DNA from: JAHDHW01 sp965277415
GTDB taxonomy: Bacteria; Bacteroidota; Bacteroidia; Chitinophagales; Saprospiraceae
NCBI GenBank assembly: GCA_965277415.1
Contig: CBDICS010000070.1
Span: 1-64,000 of the forward strand
DNA length: 64,000 bases
Direction: 5' to 3'
Shown here: piece after piece, positions 1 through 9,530 of the stretch
Position numbering within the stretch: the first letter of the stretch is position 1
Layout of the letters: every line of letters starts with the position of its first letter
Program-made: the position numbers and the translations under genes
The notes under the pieces: model-generated
The model's input: the letters and a program-made list of their open reading frames with translations, nothing else
Told to the model about the DNA's origin: nothing
Database searches by the model: none

Positions 1-532
1 TTTATAGATGAACAAAAATATCTGTAGAAAATCAAATCAATAGAATCATTGCTTTTAATTATTCTTGTCCAAAATGTATTATTAAAAAAGCCTCCTAAAA
101 CACCGTTATGATAAACGGAGTTGCAGTAAGAAACTAGTACGTAGCTTTAGTAATATAAATTAGGAAGTATGCGAATATAATAAAAAAATTATATGTTTTT
201 ACTAGAAAATCGAAAAATATATGGAGAATTTGTATGTGTTTTTTAAAAAAAAAAGAGGAGAGATTCTAAGTACAGTGTAAAATAAAAACTGTCTATTTTT
301 TAAATTGGAAAAATATTGATTATCCAATATCGAATCATGAATATTGAATTTAGAGCCTACTGATTACTCGGGCTTTATATTCAAAATTGAATATTGGACA
401 TTCATGATTCAATATTTTCTACCTAAAAAAGAAAACACAAAACCGGACACTACTTAATTTACGGTGTACTAATGCCCTATAGAAATTATCTAGGATTTTG
501 AACCTTATTCATAACAAAGTCAGGTAAAAATA
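1..532. other. AT-rich intergenic region at the window edge
   Basis: I see no credible open reading frame on either strand. It holds an inverted-repeat element at about 305-417 (listed separately) and, at its right end, the glyS terminator. The first 300 bases show only short weak dyads such as CCGTT/AACGG near 104-120. Confidence 0.5.
305..417. repeat. Inverted-repeat intergenic element (AATATTGAAT family)
   Basis: Two arms of about 45 bases, one near 305-350 and one near 377-417, are imperfect inverse copies built from words such as AATATTGAATCATGAAT and CCAATATTCAAT. The same vocabulary recurs at 22438-22594 and in part at 39528-39570, so this is a dispersed family. It has no ORF and is probably a MITE-like or REP-like repeat. 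Confidence 0.5.
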
Positions 533-570
533 ATAATGGTCATTAGGTGCTTTCATCCTAATGACCATTA
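533..570 (-). terminator. Intrinsic terminator of glyS
   Basis: A perfect 14-bp stem (534-547 with 557-570) has a 9-nt loop. Read on the minus strand it is followed by a T-rich run (TTATTTTT). It lies about 24 bases after the glyS stop codon, which is the expected position. Confidence 0.85.
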
Positions 571-593
571 ACAAATGATACTTTTGAGTAACT

Positions 594-2138
594 CTAAATA
601 AACAAAGTCTTCATATCAATTCGTTCATTTACAATTCGTTCAATATCACCAACCGCAATACGTTCTTGCTTCAAAGAATCCCGTTCTCTTATCGTCACCG
701 TATTATCTTCTAGAGACTCGAAGTCAACTGTAATACAATATGGCGTACCAATTGCATCCTGACGGCGATAACGTCGACCGATTGCATCTTTCTCATCATA
801 CTGACAGTTGAAAGAGACCTTTAGAGCGTTAAATATTTCTCTAGCTTTATTCGTTAATTCTTCCTTGTTTTTAAGCAATGGAAGTACGGCACATTTTATA
901 GGTGCAAGTGCGGGATGTACCTTCAATACCACACGAGTAGAATCTTTGCCTTCTGCATCAGGGACTGTTTCTTCTTTTAGAGCATTTGCCATCGTTGCCA
1001 AGAACATTCGATCTAAACCAATAGAAGTTTCTAAAACATAGGGCACATAGTTTTCATTTAATTCTGGATCGAAGTATTGAAGCTTTTTACCAGATAATTC
1101 TTGATGAGCACCTAAGTCAAAATCCGTTCGAGAATGTATACCTTCTAATTCTCTAAACCCGAATGGAAACTTAAATTCTATATCTGCTGCTGCGTCAGCA
1201 TAATGAGCTAGTTTTTCATGATCGTGATAGCGTAATTTTTCACTTGGATGAATAGCTTGATGCCATTTCATCCTGGCTTCTTTCCAATAGGCATACCATT
1301 TTTTTTGTTCGCCTGGTCTTATGAAAAACTGCATTTCCATCTGTTCGAATTCTCGCATTCTAAAGATGAACTGTCGGGCTACGATTTCATTTCTAAAGGC
1401 TTTACCTATTTGGGCTATACCAAAAGGAATTTTCTGCCGGGTAGTTTTTTGTACATTTAGGAAATTGACAAAGATACCCTGAGCTGTTTCTGGTCGTAGG
1501 TATAGTTTACCTGCTTCACCAGCAATAGTACCCAATTGAGTATTAAACATCAGATTGAATTGGCGCACATCTGTCCAGTCTCTTGAGCCACTTTCGGGAC
1601 AAGCTATCTCTAGTTCTTCTATGAGGTTTTTTACATCTTCTAAGTCTTCATTAGTCAACGATGTATTTAATCTCGTGAGTGTCGTTTTTGCTTTTTCCAA
1701 ATACCCCATGACTCGGGGATTTGTAGTCTTATATTGCTCCTCATCAAAGTCGTCACCAAAGCGTTTTTTGGCTTTAGTAATTTCCTTCTCGGCCTTTTTC
1801 ATGATCTTATTCTCTACATACTCTTCTACCAATTGATCCGCACGGTATCGTTTTTTAGACACCTTATTATCAATCATAGGATCATTAAAAGCATCTACGT
1901 GGCCGGATGCCTTCCATGTCTTTGGATGCATAAAAATGGCTGAATCAATGCCCACAATATTTTCATGCATTTGTACCATAGCCATCCACCAATATTTTTT
2001 AATATTGTTTTTTAATTCTGAACCGTATGGGCCATAATCATATACTGCGGCAAGTCCATCATAGACTTCACTAGACTGAAAAATGAATCCGTATTCTTTA
2101 CAATGTGAAACTAGTTTTTTAAATAAATCGTCAGACAT
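594..2138 (-). CDS. glyS: Glycyl-tRNA synthetase (single-chain, class II)
   Basis: Charges tRNA-Gly with glycine in the cytoplasm, as an alpha2 enzyme of the archaeal/eukaryotic-like single-chain type rather than the two-subunit GlyQ/GlyS type. At 514 residues it has the usual length for Bacteroidota. Class II signatures are visible: RPETAQG at about 215-221, AFRNE (motif 2) at 247-251, and GLDRMF (motif 3) near 393, followed by a C-terminal anticodon-binding domain. A lysine-rich, probably helical insertion lies at about 95-150. The start MSDDLFKKL fits the family. The gene is monocistronic with its own downstream terminator. Confidence 0.97.
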   Translation of the reverse strand: MSDDLFKKLVSHCKEYGFIFQSSEVYDGLAAVYDYGPYGSELKNNIKKYWWMAMVQMHENIVGIDSAIFMHPKTWKASGHVDAFNDPMIDNKVSKKRYRADQLVEEYVENKIMKKAEKEITKAKKRFGDDFDEEQYKTTNPRVMGYLEKAKTTLTRLNTSLTNEDLEDVKNLIEELEIACPESGSRDWTDVRQFNLMFNTQLGTIAGEAGKLYLRPETAQGIFVNFLNVQKTTRQKIPFGIAQIGKAFRNEIVARQFIFRMREFEQMEMQFFIRPGEQKKWYAYWKEARMKWHQAIHPSEKLRYHDHEKLAHYADAAADIEFKFPFGFRELEGIHSRTDFDLGAHQELSGKKLQYFDPELNENYVPYVLETSIGLDRMFLATMANALKEETVPDAEGKDSTRVVLKVHPALAPIKCAVLPLLKNKEELTNKAREIFNALKVSFNCQYDEKDAIGRRYRRQDAIGTPYCITVDFESLEDNTVTIRERDSLKQERIAVGDIERIVNERIDMKTLFI

Positions 2139-2281
2139 TCGATTGATATTTTAGGTTGTTTTATAACTTTTGATTGTACGTCTATTTTCAGGGATTAGTT
2201 CCAAAGGAAAGCATTAATTATCTTTGCTTAGGTACACTTTACTTTAGCTATAGATTTTGATTTACTTTGAGAAGTCGACGT

Positions 2282-3865
2282 TTAAAAATCACTTTTAAAA
2301 TGAAACTCTATTTCTGGGAAGCTTTCCTGTATTGTTTTTAGAACCCAAGAACTTTCTGCTAGGAAAACTATTTTCCCATCTTTGTCTACAGCCATATCCC
2401 GTTTTCGGCGATTCGCAAATTCTTTATATTTAGCAGCATCTTCATAACTAATCCAACAGGCCTTATGTAGGTTTACGGGTTCGTAATTACATGATGCGCC
2501 ATATTCATGCTTCAGGCGATATTGAATAACCTCAAATTGAAGCGCACCAACTGTTCCAATAATCTTTCGACCATTAAAACTTTTGGTAAAAAGCTGCGCA
2601 ACGCCTTCGTCCATTAATTGTGTCAAGCCTTTAGCTAATTGCTTAGACTTCATTGGGTCTGCATTTTCAACATAACGGAATTGTTCTGGCGAGAAACTTG
2701 GGATGCCTTTGAAGTGTATTATTTCACCTTCTGTAAGCGAGTCACCTATTTTGAAATTTCCGCTATCATATAAACCTACAATGTCTCCTGGAAATGCTTC
2801 ATCAACTACCGATTTTTTAGCAGCCATAAAAGCAGTTGGATTAGAAAACTTTATTTTTTTATTATTCCTTATGTGAAGATAATTAGTATTACGTGCAAAT
2901 GTTCCACTACAAATTCTTAAGAATGCAATCCTGTCCCTATGCTTGGGATCCATATTTGCGTGAATTTTGAAAATGAAGCCCGAAAATTTATCTTCCTCAG
3001 GATTGACCTGTCTTTCTTCTGTTATTCTGGGGAGTGGAGTAGGAGCGATTTCAATAAAACAATCCAATAACTCTTTTACACCAAAATTATTAATAGCTGA
3101 GCCAAAAAATACTGGACTCAAATTACCTTTGAGGTAAGCCTCAATATCCAACTCAGGATAAACTTCTTGGATTAGAGTAGTTTCTTCCCGAAGCTCACTA
3201 GCTGCTGTATCACCAATATGCTTTTCCAGTTCTGGATTACTTAAGTCTGTAAATTCAATCGTCTCTTCTTTTGATTGTTTGCCATGTGGGCTAAACAAAT
3301 TCAATTTTTTCTCATATCGATTGTAAACACCCTGAAACCTTTGTCCCATTCCAATTGGCCAACTCAATGGCGTCACTGTCAAACCTAGTTTTTGCTCCAA
3401 TTCATCAAGTAGATCAAAACCATCCTTTCCTTCTCTATCTAATTTATTGATGAAAACTATAATAGGGGTTTTTCGCATCCTACAAACTTCGACCAGTTTC
3501 TCAGTTTGTGGCTCTACTCCTTTTGCTACATCAATGACTACGATTACACTATCTACTGCGGTTAACGTCCGATAAGTATCTTCAGCAAAGTCTTTGTGAC
3601 CAGGAGTATCCAGAATATTAATCTTTTTACCTCTATATTCAAATGCCATTACGGAAGTTGCCACAGAAATACCTCTTTGCCTTTCAATTTCCATGAAATC
3701 AGAGGTTGCACTCTTTTTAATCTTATTGGACTTGACTGCACCAGCAATTTGGATGGCTCCACCAAAAAGCAATAGCTTCTCTGTAAGTGTTGTCTTTCCA
3801 GCATCAGGATGACTAACAATCCCAAAAGTTCTTCTAATAGATATTTCTTGCTTTAAATTTGCCAT
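2282..3865 (-). CDS. prfC: Peptide chain release factor 3
   Basis: A translational GTPase that recycles RF1/RF2 from the ribosome after peptide release. At 527 residues it is full length. The N-terminal G domain shows the P-loop SHPDAGKTTLTEK (about 18-30), the switch II motif DTPGHKDF (86-93) and NKLD (140-143), followed by the RF3-type second and third domains. It reads in the same direction as glyS, 143 bases upstream of it, with no obvious sequence feature between them. Confidence 0.97.
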   Translation of the reverse strand: MANLKQEISIRRTFGIVSHPDAGKTTLTEKLLLFGGAIQIAGAVKSNKIKKSATSDFMEIERQRGISVATSVMAFEYRGKKINILDTPGHKDFAEDTYRTLTAVDSVIVVIDVAKGVEPQTEKLVEVCRMRKTPIIVFINKLDREGKDGFDLLDELEQKLGLTVTPLSWPIGMGQRFQGVYNRYEKKLNLFSPHGKQSKEETIEFTDLSNPELEKHIGDTAASELREETTLIQEVYPELDIEAYLKGNLSPVFFGSAINNFGVKELLDCFIEIAPTPLPRITEERQVNPEEDKFSGFIFKIHANMDPKHRDRIAFLRICSGTFARNTNYLHIRNNKKIKFSNPTAFMAAKKSVVDEAFPGDIVGLYDSGNFKIGDSLTEGEIIHFKGIPSFSPEQFRYVENADPMKSKQLAKGLTQLMDEGVAQLFTKSFNGRKIIGTVGALQFEVIQYRLKHEYGASCNYEPVNLHKACWISYEDAAKYKEFANRRKRDMAVDKDGKIVFLAESSWVLKTIQESFPEIEFHFKSDF

Positions 3866-4163
3866 ACTACACTTAACTTTTTTATTAGGGATGTCGAATT
3901 AATAAGTATCGATTTTAGACGATGTTGTTTTGTATCAGACGTATCAAAAAATAGTGGTTCTATAGCCATTTTTTGATGAAGTATAGTGCAAATCAACGAG
4001 TATAAATCGGGTTTTAATGATGCGCTATCCCATAAGAAGGGGCAAAGGTAAGTATTTCGAAGGATTTATCTTTTAATTAATGTAATCAAGTCATTTATAA
4101 ATTTGGTTCTTTGTCCCACGATATTAATTCTGCTTATTAAATTGTGAAGTAAGGCTAGTGTTA
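3866..4163. other. Intergenic region between divergent prfC and the antiporter
   Basis: No ORF and no strong hairpin. It must contain the promoters of prfC (minus) and part of the leader of the antiporter gene (plus); no exact TTG / TAnnTTTG promoter pair was identified with confidence. Confidence 0.4.
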
Positions 4164-4324
4164 AGAGCATGTTTAAAATTCGTTTTTGAAACCGAAAATG
4201 TACAGTATAAGGTTCTGATGAAGCCTTTTTTTCGTTGCATTTGGGACTATGTTACGAAAAAAGGTGAAACCAGGTTCTTGTAATGGGCATTTGCAGGTCA
4301 AAGTATGAAATTTAAACATGCTCT
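4164..4324. repeat. MITE-like element, AGAGCATGTTTAAA family, full copy
   Basis: A 161-base element starts AGAGCATGTTTAAAATTC and ends GAAATTTAAACATGCTCT, so its ends are inverted repeats. A near-identical copy in the opposite orientation lies at 35443-35604. The interior shares long matching blocks with that copy and contains a dyad around TTTTTTTCGT / ACGAAAAAA. It has no ORF, so it must be moved in trans if it is mobile. Confidence 0.8.
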
Positions 4325-4434
4325 AAATAAGGAAATACTGAAAATTAGCTAATCCCATTTTTTTGGCTATATTTATACCTCGTCTCTAAATCCCCAACAT
4401 GCTCTAAAGAAGCACTAAAACTTGATGATCTTTT

Positions 4435-6285
4435 ATGCTCGAACTTGCTGGAATTATTATATTAGGAATTTTTGCTCAATGGGTTGCTTGGCGAACTAAA
4501 GTTCCCGCTATCCTTCCTCTTATCATCATTGGATTGATAGTTGGTCCGATTTCCACTTATTGGTCAGAAGATGGAAGCAAATGGATTGAACCAATTTATC
4601 AAGGAGATGAATCAGGGCATGGAATATTCCCGGGGCAAATCCTCTTTTATTTTGTGTCATTATCTATTGGAATTATCCTATTTGAAGGTGGTCTGACCCT
4701 TAAAATGAAAGAAATCAAAGGACTTCGGAATGCTATCTTAAAACTCATTACTATAGGTTCCCTGGTTACATTTTTTGGTGCTGGTATTGCGGCACATTTT
4801 ATTATGGGCCTTAATTGGTCTATTTCTTTTTTGTTTGCAGGCTTGATTATCGTGACTGGCCCGACTGTGATTGCGCCCATCTTACGCAATGTTCCACTAA
4901 GTAGAAATATAGGAACTGTACTTAAATGGGAAGGAATTTTGATTGATCCTATTGGTGCTTTAGTGGCGGTATTAGTCTACGAATTTATTGTATCTGGAGA
5001 AGGAGGGATGTTTACAATTCAAGCTTTACCTGTTTTTGGTAAAGTAGTGGCGATAGGAACAAGTATTGGGTTTACCTCTGCTTATTTGATGAACTATTTG
5101 ATAAAACAAAAACTAATACCTCATTACTTATTAAATGTATTTTCTCTTGCTTTGGTATTAGCTGTTTTTGTGGGTTCTGATTCTATGGCACATGAGTCTG
5201 GGCTGTTAGCGGTAGTTGTGATGGGTATGGTCTTAGGAAATCTTAATGTACCAGAAGTAAAAGGCATATTAGATTTTAAAGAATCTCTAAGTGTGTTACT
5301 GATTTCTATGCTCTTTATTTTGCTTTCCGCAAATATGGATATGGATCACTTGAATCTACTAATTGATTGGAGGTGTCTTGCATTATTTGGAGTGGTCGTA
5401 TTGGTACTGAGGCCTATCGGAGTGTTTGCAAGTACAAAAGATAGTGAACTTTCAAATAATGAAAAATCATTTATCAGTTGGGTTGGACCAAGAGGAATCG
5501 TTGCAGCAGGGATCGCTTCATTATTTGGATTGAAATTAGTGGAAAAAGGCTATGAAGGTGCTGAATATATTACACCTTTGGTCTTTATGATTGTATTGGG
5601 GACGGTTTTATTAAATGCAACAACAGCAAGGTTAGTAGCGAAATGGCTTGGAGTTATTCAAGATGCTTCAGATGGCGTAATGATCGTAGGGATCAACAAG
5701 TCTTCTAAATTTATAGCTCAATATCTTCAAAAAACAGGAAGAAATGTGGTACTGATTGATAATAATGACAAAAGTGTTGAACGAGCAGAAAAAGAAGGAT
5801 TACAAGCATATAAAAATAATATATACAGTGATCAGCTAGGGGATAATATGGAATTTTTAGATGTAGGCTATTTACTCGCGATGACAAGTAGCCCGGAAGT
5901 TAATAAATATGCGGTGAATAAATTCAGATCTGAATTTGGAGAGAATGGTACTTATCGTTTAGTCTCTCCAGAAGAGATGAAAAAAGACCTTAGTGAAATT
6001 CCGGATGAAGGATTATTTTCAAAAACAGATGACTATATCAATCTCGGAGAGGTCGTGAGAGATTTTCCTAATTATCATGAAATAAAGATTGATTCAGAAG
6101 CTCATTTCAAAAAGGTAATAGAACAAATAAAAGTAAAGGTGAAAAGCATACCACTCTTTATAAAAAAAGCAAATACGGAGAAAGTGCTTATCCTTACCGC
6201 TAATGCTAAGGATATAATCATTGATGCAGGAGATATTTTAATCTATGCCGGCCAAAAAGTTGATTTTGAAACGGTGGATAAATAA
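4435..6285 (+). CDS. Cation:proton antiporter (CPA1/NhaP-like) with C-terminal TrkA-like domain
   Basis: A 616-residue inner-membrane protein with about 12 hydrophobic segments in residues 1-400, followed by a soluble region. The membrane part resembles CPA1 sodium or potassium/proton exchangers: FEGGL near 84, TGPTVIAPIL near 142, EGILIDPIGAL near 166 and the late WVGPRGIVAAG near 350. From about residue 418 a Rossmann-like RCK/TrkA-N domain begins (VMIVGINKSSKF), but its glycine motif is incomplete, so nucleotide binding is uncertain. A TrkA-C-like end follows. Likely role: pH and Na+/K+ homeostasis. It stands alone between two intergenic repeats. Confidence 0.9.
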   Translation: MLELAGIIILGIFAQWVAWRTKVPAILPLIIIGLIVGPISTYWSEDGSKWIEPIYQGDESGHGIFPGQILFYFVSLSIGIILFEGGLTLKMKEIKGLRNAILKLITIGSLVTFFGAGIAAHFIMGLNWSISFLFAGLIIVTGPTVIAPILRNVPLSRNIGTVLKWEGILIDPIGALVAVLVYEFIVSGEGGMFTIQALPVFGKVVAIGTSIGFTSAYLMNYLIKQKLIPHYLLNVFSLALVLAVFVGSDSMAHESGLLAVVVMGMVLGNLNVPEVKGILDFKESLSVLLISMLFILLSANMDMDHLNLLIDWRCLALFGVVVLVLRPIGVFASTKDSELSNNEKSFISWVGPRGIVAAGIASLFGLKLVEKGYEGAEYITPLVFMIVLGTVLLNATTARLVAKWLGVIQDASDGVMIVGINKSSKFIAQYLQKTGRNVVLIDNNDKSVERAEKEGLQAYKNNIYSDQLGDNMEFLDVGYLLAMTSSPEVNKYAVNKFRSEFGENGTYRLVSPEEMKKDLSEIPDEGLFSKTDDYINLGEVVRDFPNYHEIKIDSEAHFKKVIEQIKVKVKSIPLFIKKANTEKVLILTANAKDIIIDAGDILIYAGQKVDFETVDK

Positions 6286-6394
6286 GAAGTAGCATTTTTT
6301 TTTTGAACATTGAACCGTTTCATATGATTCACTAGGAATTTGAATAGAACGGAGATAATATTCAGACTTTTATAAAATGCTAGAAGCAAGGCTC

Positions 6395-6441
6395 CACAAA
6401 GTCCTTTAGGGCTGATCAAAAGACCGAAGGTCGATCACAAG
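6395..6441. repeat. Short fragment of the GATCGCTTCGCTTGTGA repeat family
   Basis: It contains modules AGTCCTTTAGGGCTGATCA and AGACCGAAGGTCGATCACA, which match modules in the longer copies at 34322-34489 and 48800-49024 and the fragment at 61341-61400. It lies between the antiporter gene and the convergent TPR gene. Confidence 0.55.
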
Positions 6442-6446
6442 AGTCA

Positions 6447-8171
6447 CTACTCATAAATCTTTCGATCAGTAATCTTTTTTTGAAGTTTTGAAGACACAGA
6501 TCCTTTATCCAATGCTTTTTGCCAATAAGATACGGCTGCCTCTATTTCATTCAATTGGAAAAGGATATCACCAAAATGTTCAAGAATAATAGGCCGTTCT
6601 ATGCCTCCATTAGACAGTGCTTTTAAACCCCATTCTTTGGCGGCTTTATATTCCTTCATTTTATATAAAATCCAACCATAAGTGTCCTGATATATAGCTT
6701 GATTGGGTGCAAGTTCATTAGAGAGCGCAGCCATCGATTTGGCTTTGTCTAAATGCTCGTTTCGATTAGCTAGAAAAGTGCTATACCGATTCAATATCAT
6801 ATGGTTATTAGGATTAACTTCTAAAGCTTTTTCAAAAGATTGATCAGATTTTTCGAATTGTCCAAGCTGGAAATATTCCGTTGCGAGGTGATTATAAATG
6901 TCTATTTGGAGCAAAGGATTTTTACGAGACATGAGGAGCGATTGTCTAAAACTAGATACAGCACCCTTATGTTTGTTCATTTGTCCAAGCGCAATGCCAT
7001 TGAAATAAAAAGCCTGTGCTTTATTAGGAAAACGATCAATAGCTTCTTCACTAATCGGCATCATAGATTCGAAATCTTGATTTTCCAGATAGATATACAT
7101 CATCTGTTCATAAATACTAAATATTGATTTATTTATTTTTAGTGCTGCCTTATATTTAGACAAGGCATTTGCTTTATCTCCGGAGTAATATAAAAGATCA
7201 GCATGTGCGGAGTAGGATTTTGCTTCTCTTGGATGAACAAGCTCTAAGGTTTGTGCAAGATCAAGTGTAGCAGCAGTCACCTGAGGGCTAGCTTTGCCAT
7301 CAGCTACTTTTTGAATATAAGGAATGAGTTCTTTTACCTTAAGATCAATATTGACATCGTCTTTTTCAAAGAGTGGTTTTAATGTAGCAAGAAAAGGTAA
7401 TTCATCACCACCTGTCTTAGTTTGTTCAGCTAATTCAATACTTGCTTTGACATCTGAAGGATCTATTTCCAACAATCTTCGATATACATTATTTGCAAGG
7501 TCTTTATCTCCCATTTGCTGGTGAAAGCTTGCTAGCATATGATAGAAGTCAGTATTTGATGGCGTATATTTAATCAGCAATTCCAACTCTTGCGCAGCTT
7601 TCTTCTTATTGCCCATCCCAAGGTAAAGTCTATGCTTCCTTTTGGAAATATCTTCATGAATTCCAAAATGCTTTTCCATCTCATTATATACCTTGATTGC
7701 TTTTTGAGGTTGCTGTGTTCTTACTAACAAAAAAGCAAGCTTCTCATAAAAGAAGGCATCCTTTGGGTTCTTTTTCAAAAGCTTACTGTATATTTTTACA
7801 GCTTCTTTAAGATTTCCACCTTCTTCATGAATATCTGCTAAAAACAATTGATACCAATCATTATCAGGAGCTATATTAATTGCCTTTTGTATAGATTTTA
7901 ATGCTTCTTCTTTTTTTTCTAGAACATTGTAAATTCTGGCCAATTCGTAAGCTGCGGCATGATTTTCCTTATCTCGTTTTAATACTTCAAGGAAAAGTTT
8001 TTCGGCAGTTTCAAGTTCACCCAAAATTTTTTCTCTGGTAGCATCAATAAATATCTGCTGAGTATTAACTTCTTGTTCTGATATTTGCTTGATTTGGGCT
8101 TTTATAGTAGTCATCACAAAGCCAGACAGCATTATAAAGCTAAAACAAATACAAAGACGTAAATAAGTCAT
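6447..8171 (-). CDS. Secreted or periplasmic TPR-repeat protein
   Basis: A 574-residue protein with an N-terminal signal peptide (hydrophobic stretch at residues 6-25 ending near IKAQ) followed by about 13-14 tetratricopeptide repeats with the usual spacing (A..Y..A, P at the turns). Such proteins act as scaffolds; the partner is unknown. It starts 21 bases after the sugar nucleotidyltransferase gene on the same strand, so the two are probably one operon. No enzymatic domain is visible. Confidence 0.85.
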   Translation of the reverse strand: MTYLRLCICFSFIMLSGFVMTTIKAQIKQISEQEVNTQQIFIDATREKILGELETAEKLFLEVLKRDKENHAAAYELARIYNVLEKKEEALKSIQKAINIAPDNDWYQLFLADIHEEGGNLKEAVKIYSKLLKKNPKDAFFYEKLAFLLVRTQQPQKAIKVYNEMEKHFGIHEDISKRKHRLYLGMGNKKKAAQELELLIKYTPSNTDFYHMLASFHQQMGDKDLANNVYRRLLEIDPSDVKASIELAEQTKTGGDELPFLATLKPLFEKDDVNIDLKVKELIPYIQKVADGKASPQVTAATLDLAQTLELVHPREAKSYSAHADLLYYSGDKANALSKYKAALKINKSIFSIYEQMMYIYLENQDFESMMPISEEAIDRFPNKAQAFYFNGIALGQMNKHKGAVSSFRQSLLMSRKNPLLQIDIYNHLATEYFQLGQFEKSDQSFEKALEVNPNNHMILNRYSTFLANRNEHLDKAKSMAALSNELAPNQAIYQDTYGWILYKMKEYKAAKEWGLKALSNGGIERPIILEHFGDILFQLNEIEAAVSYWQKALDKGSVSSKLQKKITDRKIYE

Positions 8172-8192
8172 AATTAAATTTTATACAAGCCC

Positions 8193-9197
8193 TTAATGCG
8201 AAACGGAATAATCTCCTATACTAATTTCGGACTTTTTACCTTGATATTCAACTAAATTACCCAGCATAGAGTTTTCTAAATTTGCGTTCTTAATAGAAGT
8301 TTTATTTTGAATAACACTATTATTTATAACGGAATTTTCCACACTCGAATTATTCCCAATAGATACATGTGGACCAATTATAGAATTTTTAACAATAGTA
8401 TCCTTTCCAATATAGCAGGGGGGAATAATTACTGAATTTTCTAAAATTACTGAATCATCAACTAATTGTTCTGTCTCTTTCTTTAACTCCAACATTCGAC
8501 TATTAGTATATACTACGCTTTCTTTATTGCCACAATCTAACCATTCATCAACTGTTCCTGGTTTAAATTTCATCCCTTTACCCTTCATATTCTCTAATCC
8601 ATTCGTCAACTGGAATTCTCCCTTATCTTTGATGTTATTATCAATTAAATATTGTAATTCATTCTTCAATACCCCCGAATCTTTGAAATAATAAATCCCC
8701 ACAATTGCCATATTTGAGACAAAAACTGGTGACTTCTCAACAAAATCAGTGATAAAATTATGCTCATCCACTTTGACAACACCAAAAGCGGAGGGATCTT
8801 CCACTTTTTGAACCCAAATCATACCATCTACATCGTCTTCTACAGAGAAATCTGCTTTAAAGAGCGTATCGGCAAAGGCAACGAAGGCAGGACCTGTCAT
8901 ACTTTCCTGAGCACACAATATCGCATGTGCTGTTCCTAAAGGTTGATCTTGTGTATAAACAGAACCTTTTGCACCCAAAGATTCTGCAATACCTATAAGG
9001 TCTTTCTTTACTTGTTCACCAAAATCACCAATAATAAAAGCGATTTCTTCAATTTTTCCACCAAAAGACGTAGCTAAGTCTTCCACTAATCTCTGCACCA
9101 TTGGTTTACCAGCTATAGGTACTAATGGTTTTGGAACAGTCAATGTGTGAGGTCGCAATCTGGAACCTCTTCCGGCCATAGGGATAATGATTTTCAT
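8193..9197 (-). CDS. Sugar-1-phosphate nucleotidyltransferase with left-handed beta-helix tail
   Basis: Transfers a nucleotide to a sugar-1-phosphate, giving an NDP-sugar for glycan synthesis. The N-terminal domain starts MKIIIPMAGRGSRLRPHT, the glycine-rich nucleotide-binding loop, followed by PKPLVPIAGKPM, as in glucose-1-phosphate thymidylyl/uridylyl- and mannose-1-phosphate guanylyltransferases. Residues about 245-325 are hexapeptide-like repeats (VILENSVI, IGPHVSIG) forming a beta-helix. The substrate cannot be told from sequence. It is followed 21 bases later by the TPR gene. Confidence 0.9.
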   Translation of the reverse strand: MKIIIPMAGRGSRLRPHTLTVPKPLVPIAGKPMVQRLVEDLATSFGGKIEEIAFIIGDFGEQVKKDLIGIAESLGAKGSVYTQDQPLGTAHAILCAQESMTGPAFVAFADTLFKADFSVEDDVDGMIWVQKVEDPSAFGVVKVDEHNFITDFVEKSPVFVSNMAIVGIYYFKDSGVLKNELQYLIDNNIKDKGEFQLTNGLENMKGKGMKFKPGTVDEWLDCGNKESVVYTNSRMLELKKETEQLVDDSVILENSVIIPPCYIGKDTIVKNSIIGPHVSIGNNSSVENSVINNSVIQNKTSIKNANLENSMLGNLVEYQGKKSEISIGDYSVSH

Positions 9198-9280
9198 ATT
9201 TAATTTTAGATGTTGTGTTTTAAAAATTAATTATTACTGGAATCTACTTTTTTTTACAAAAATAATGAATCCATTGTTTT

Positions 9281-9357
9281 AGAGTAGCTTATGTATAAAC
9301 TTTAGACAGGTTCTTACGAATATTTAGCGCCCAAAGTATGAAAATTAATCATACTCT
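9281..9357. repeat. Degenerate short copy of the AGAGCATGTTTAAA MITE family
   Basis: It begins AGAGTAGCTTATG and ends TTAATCATACTCT. The block AGGTTCTTACGAATATTTAG then CAAAGTATGAAAATTAATC aligns with the right half of the 4164-4324 copy. It lies in the 333-base gap between the pyk and nucleotidyltransferase genes, where I see no ORF. Confidence 0.55.
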
Positions 9358-9530
9358 AAGTTACGGTTGAATCTTTTATTTGTTTTAGAAGGAAAGAAAA
9401 GTATCTAGAGTTTCGCTTAAAAAAATCAGGAAGCATCAATATTCATTATTAGGGGGCTATACCTGACCTTGATAAACAACATTTTCTATAATTAGGGAAT
9501 AAGCCTTATGCAACTTCAATATATAGAAAT